From assembly GCF_038005985.1 (NCBI RefSeq), contig NZ_JBBOUI010000001.1, positions 639,501 to 703,500 of the forward strand: DNA of 64,000 bases, written 5' to 3'. Below the pieces are notes generated by a model. That model worked only from the letters and a program-made list of their open reading frames with translations, was not told the DNA's origin and made no database searches. The DNA comes from Solibacillus sp. FSL R7-0682. Lineage in GTDB: Bacteria > Bacillota > Bacilli > Bacillales_A > Planococcaceae. The position numbers and the translations under genes are program-made. This document shows, piece by piece, positions 61,551 through 64,000 of the stretch (positions are counted from its first letter, which is position 1; each line of letters starts with the position of its first letter).

Positions 61551-63075
61551 ACAACCCGTTGCATTAATTATTTTAGATGGCTTTGCCTTTCGTGAAGAAG
61601 TAAAAGGGAATGCGGTGGCACAAGCAAATAAACCTAACTTTGACCGATACTGGCATGCATATCCACATGCAACATTAATTGCAAGTGGTGAGGCAGTTGG
61701 ACTACCAGAAGGCCAAATGGGGAACTCAGAAGTTGGGCACTTAAATATTGGTGCAGGTCGAGTTGTGTATCAAAGCTTAACACGCATTCACAAATCGATT
61801 CGTGAGGGGGATTTCTTCCACAATGAACAATTTTTAGAAGCAGTCGAGCATGCAAAAGCACACGGCTCGAAGCTTCATTTAATGGGCCTACTTTCAGATG
61901 GCGGTGTACACAGCCATTATGAGCATTTATTTGCGCTATTAAAATTAGCAAAGGCCAATAACATAAAAGAAGTATATGTTCATGGCTTTTTAGATGGACG
62001 TGATGTTGGACCAACAACTGCTCTTGACTATATTCGCGAAACAGAAAAGCAAATGGAAGAAATCGGCGTTGGTAAATTTGCAAGTATTCATGGTCGCTAT
62101 TATGCGATGGATCGTGACCGTCGCTGGGAGCGTGTGCAATTAACTTATGATGCATTAGTAAACGGTACAGGATCTACGGCCGCTTCAGCTACAGCTGGTG
62201 TTCGATCATCGTATGACCGTGATGTGGTCGATGAATTTGTAATCCCATTTGTCATTACCGAGGAAGGGAAGCCAGTTGCCACGGTTGATACGAATGATGC
62301 AGTCATATTCTTCAACTTCCGTCCAGACCGTGCGATTCAACTTTCTACGGTATTTACAGGTGAGCCATTTGAAGGAATTACTTATTGCAAAAAGCACCCA
62401 ACGAATTTGAAATTTGTTACGTTTACACATTATAGTGATGAAGTAAAGGCTCAAGTAGCATTCGAATCGGATAACCTTGTCAACACAGTTGGGGAAGTTA
62501 TCGCAAAAAGCGGGAAAACTCAACTACGTATTGCCGAAACCGAAAAGTATCCGCACGTGACGTTTTTTATGAGCGGAGGGCGTGAGGAAAAATTCGCTGG
62601 AGAAGAACGTATTTTAATCGCCTCTCCAAAAGTGGCAACCTATGATTTGAAGCCAGAAATGAGTGCATATGAAGTAACTGAGTCCCTGTTACAAGCAATT
62701 GCTGCGGATAAGTATGATGCAATCATTTTAAACTTTGCTAACCCTGATATGGTTGGTCACTCAGGTATGCTAGAACCAACGATTAAAGCAATCGAAGCGG
62801 TAGATGAATGTTTAGGAAAAGTGGTCGATGCGATTGTCGCTAAGGGCGGGCAAGCAATTATTACAGCCGATCACGGTAACTCAGATGAGGTTGTAACAAT
62901 CGATGATCAGCCTATGACAGCACATACGACAAACCCAGTCCCAGTTATCGTAACAAAACGCGGAGTTATGCTACATGAAGATGGAATTTTAGCTGACTTA
63001 GCACCAACAATGCTAGATTTACTAGACATTGAACAGCCTGTAGAGATGACAGGAAAATCATTAATTAATCATTAA
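61543..63075 (+). CDS. gpmI: 2,3-bisphosphoglycerate-independent phosphoglycerate mutase
   Basis: 510 residues, alkaline-phosphatase superfamily with two Mn ions. The phospho-Ser is in [17 protein letters not shown] near 60, with metal ligands in [20 protein letters not shown] near 405 and ADHGNSDE near 444. ATG 61543 lies within the tpiA end, so translation is coupled. In Bacillus this enzyme is Mn- and pH-sensitive, which matters for 3-phosphoglycerate storage in spores. Confidence 0.97.
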   Translation: MPKQPVALIILDGFAFREEVKGNAVAQANKPNFDRYWHAYPHATLIASGEAVGLPEGQMGNSEVGHLNIGAGRVVYQSLTRIHKSIREGDFFHNEQFLEAVEHAKAHGSKLHLMGLLSDGGVHSHYEHLFALLKLAKANNIKEVYVHGFLDGRDVGPTTALDYIRETEKQMEEIGVGKFASIHGRYYAMDRDRRWERVQLTYDALVNGTGSTAASATAGVRSSYDRDVVDEFVIPFVITEEGKPVATVDTNDAVIFFNFRPDRAIQLSTVFTGEPFEGITYCKKHPTNLKFVTFTHYSDEVKAQVAFESDNLVNTVGEVIAKSGKTQLRIAETEKYPHVTFFMSGGREEKFAGEERILIASPKVATYDLKPEMSAYEVTESLLQAIAADKYDAIILNFANPDMVGHSGMLEPTIKAIEAVDECLGKVVDAIVAKGGQAIITADHGNSDEVVTIDDQPMTAHTTNPVPVIVTKRGVMLHEDGILADLAPTMLDLLDIEQPVEMTGKSLINH

Positions 63076-63111
63076 TTATGCCAAACGAAGAATAAGCCTT
63101 CGCACGGTTGA

Positions 63112-64000
<889 letters not shown>

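Overview
The window is chromosomal DNA from a low-GC, endospore-forming Bacillota. A CotF-type spore coat protein, HPr kinase plus Crh, a CtsR box before clpP and CggR before gapA all point to Bacillales, and the protein flavour suggests the Lysinibacillus/Solibacillus (Planococcaceae) group. That placement is inferred from gene content and family knowledge, not from a search. Most genes are on the + strand.

Layout. 1-4.8 kb: tail of an unrecognised gene, a TetR regulator with the YhgE/Pip membrane protein it probably controls (two matching 23-bp palindromes), the tiny YhfH zinc-ribbon protein, and lipoate ligase LplJ. 4.8-9.7 kb: a Bce-type peptide-antibiotic sensing and export module (response regulator, kinase, ATPase, permease) with an unrecognised 136-residue gene inside it. 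9.7-16.2 kb: long-chain acyl-CoA ligase, an IS3-family element, an S9 peptidase and an enoyl-CoA hydratase. 16.2-22.1 kb: degenerate EAL-HDOD protein, YitT protein, cytochrome c-551, hprK-lgt-ppaX and an acyltransferase. 22.1-23.1 kb is gene-free but holds a decayed array with 21-bp periodicity and the his control region. 23.1-28.8 kb: hisZGDBHF-IE, lacking hisA. 28.8-36.6 kb: TPR protein, trxB, NUDIX-rapZ-mgfK-whiA-crh, clpP (-) and tRNA-Arg(CCG). 36.6-40.7 kb: a structured gene-free stretch, then a polar amino-acid ABC transporter with two near-identical binding proteins.

40.7-42.1 kb: a second IS3-family element, inserted in a repeat related to the one hit by the first IS. 42.1-54.4 kb: an apparently complete reductive pyrimidine catabolism island: NCS1 permease for uptake, PreT/PreA dihydropyrimidine dehydrogenase, dihydropyrimidinase, N-carbamoyl-beta-alanine amidohydrolase, an aminotransferase, an MmsA-type semialdehyde dehydrogenase, a PucR-family regulator and an unrecognised 70-residue protein. 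Together these would convert uracil or thymine to beta-alanine (or its methyl homologue) and on to acetyl- or propionyl-CoA.

54.4-56.8 kb: coat protein, LemA and TPM-domain proteins. 56.8-64 kb: a thioredoxin-fold protein and the central glycolytic cluster cggR-gapA-pgk-tpiA-gpmI-eno, with eno cut by the window end; a recognisable CggR operator precedes cggR.

No wholly new system can be proven from sequence alone. The least explained items are the 21-bp periodic array, the palindromic repeat family that received both IS elements, the missing hisA, the hairpin-rich 36.9-37.24 kb segment, and the unknown small genes in the Bce module and pyrimidine island.
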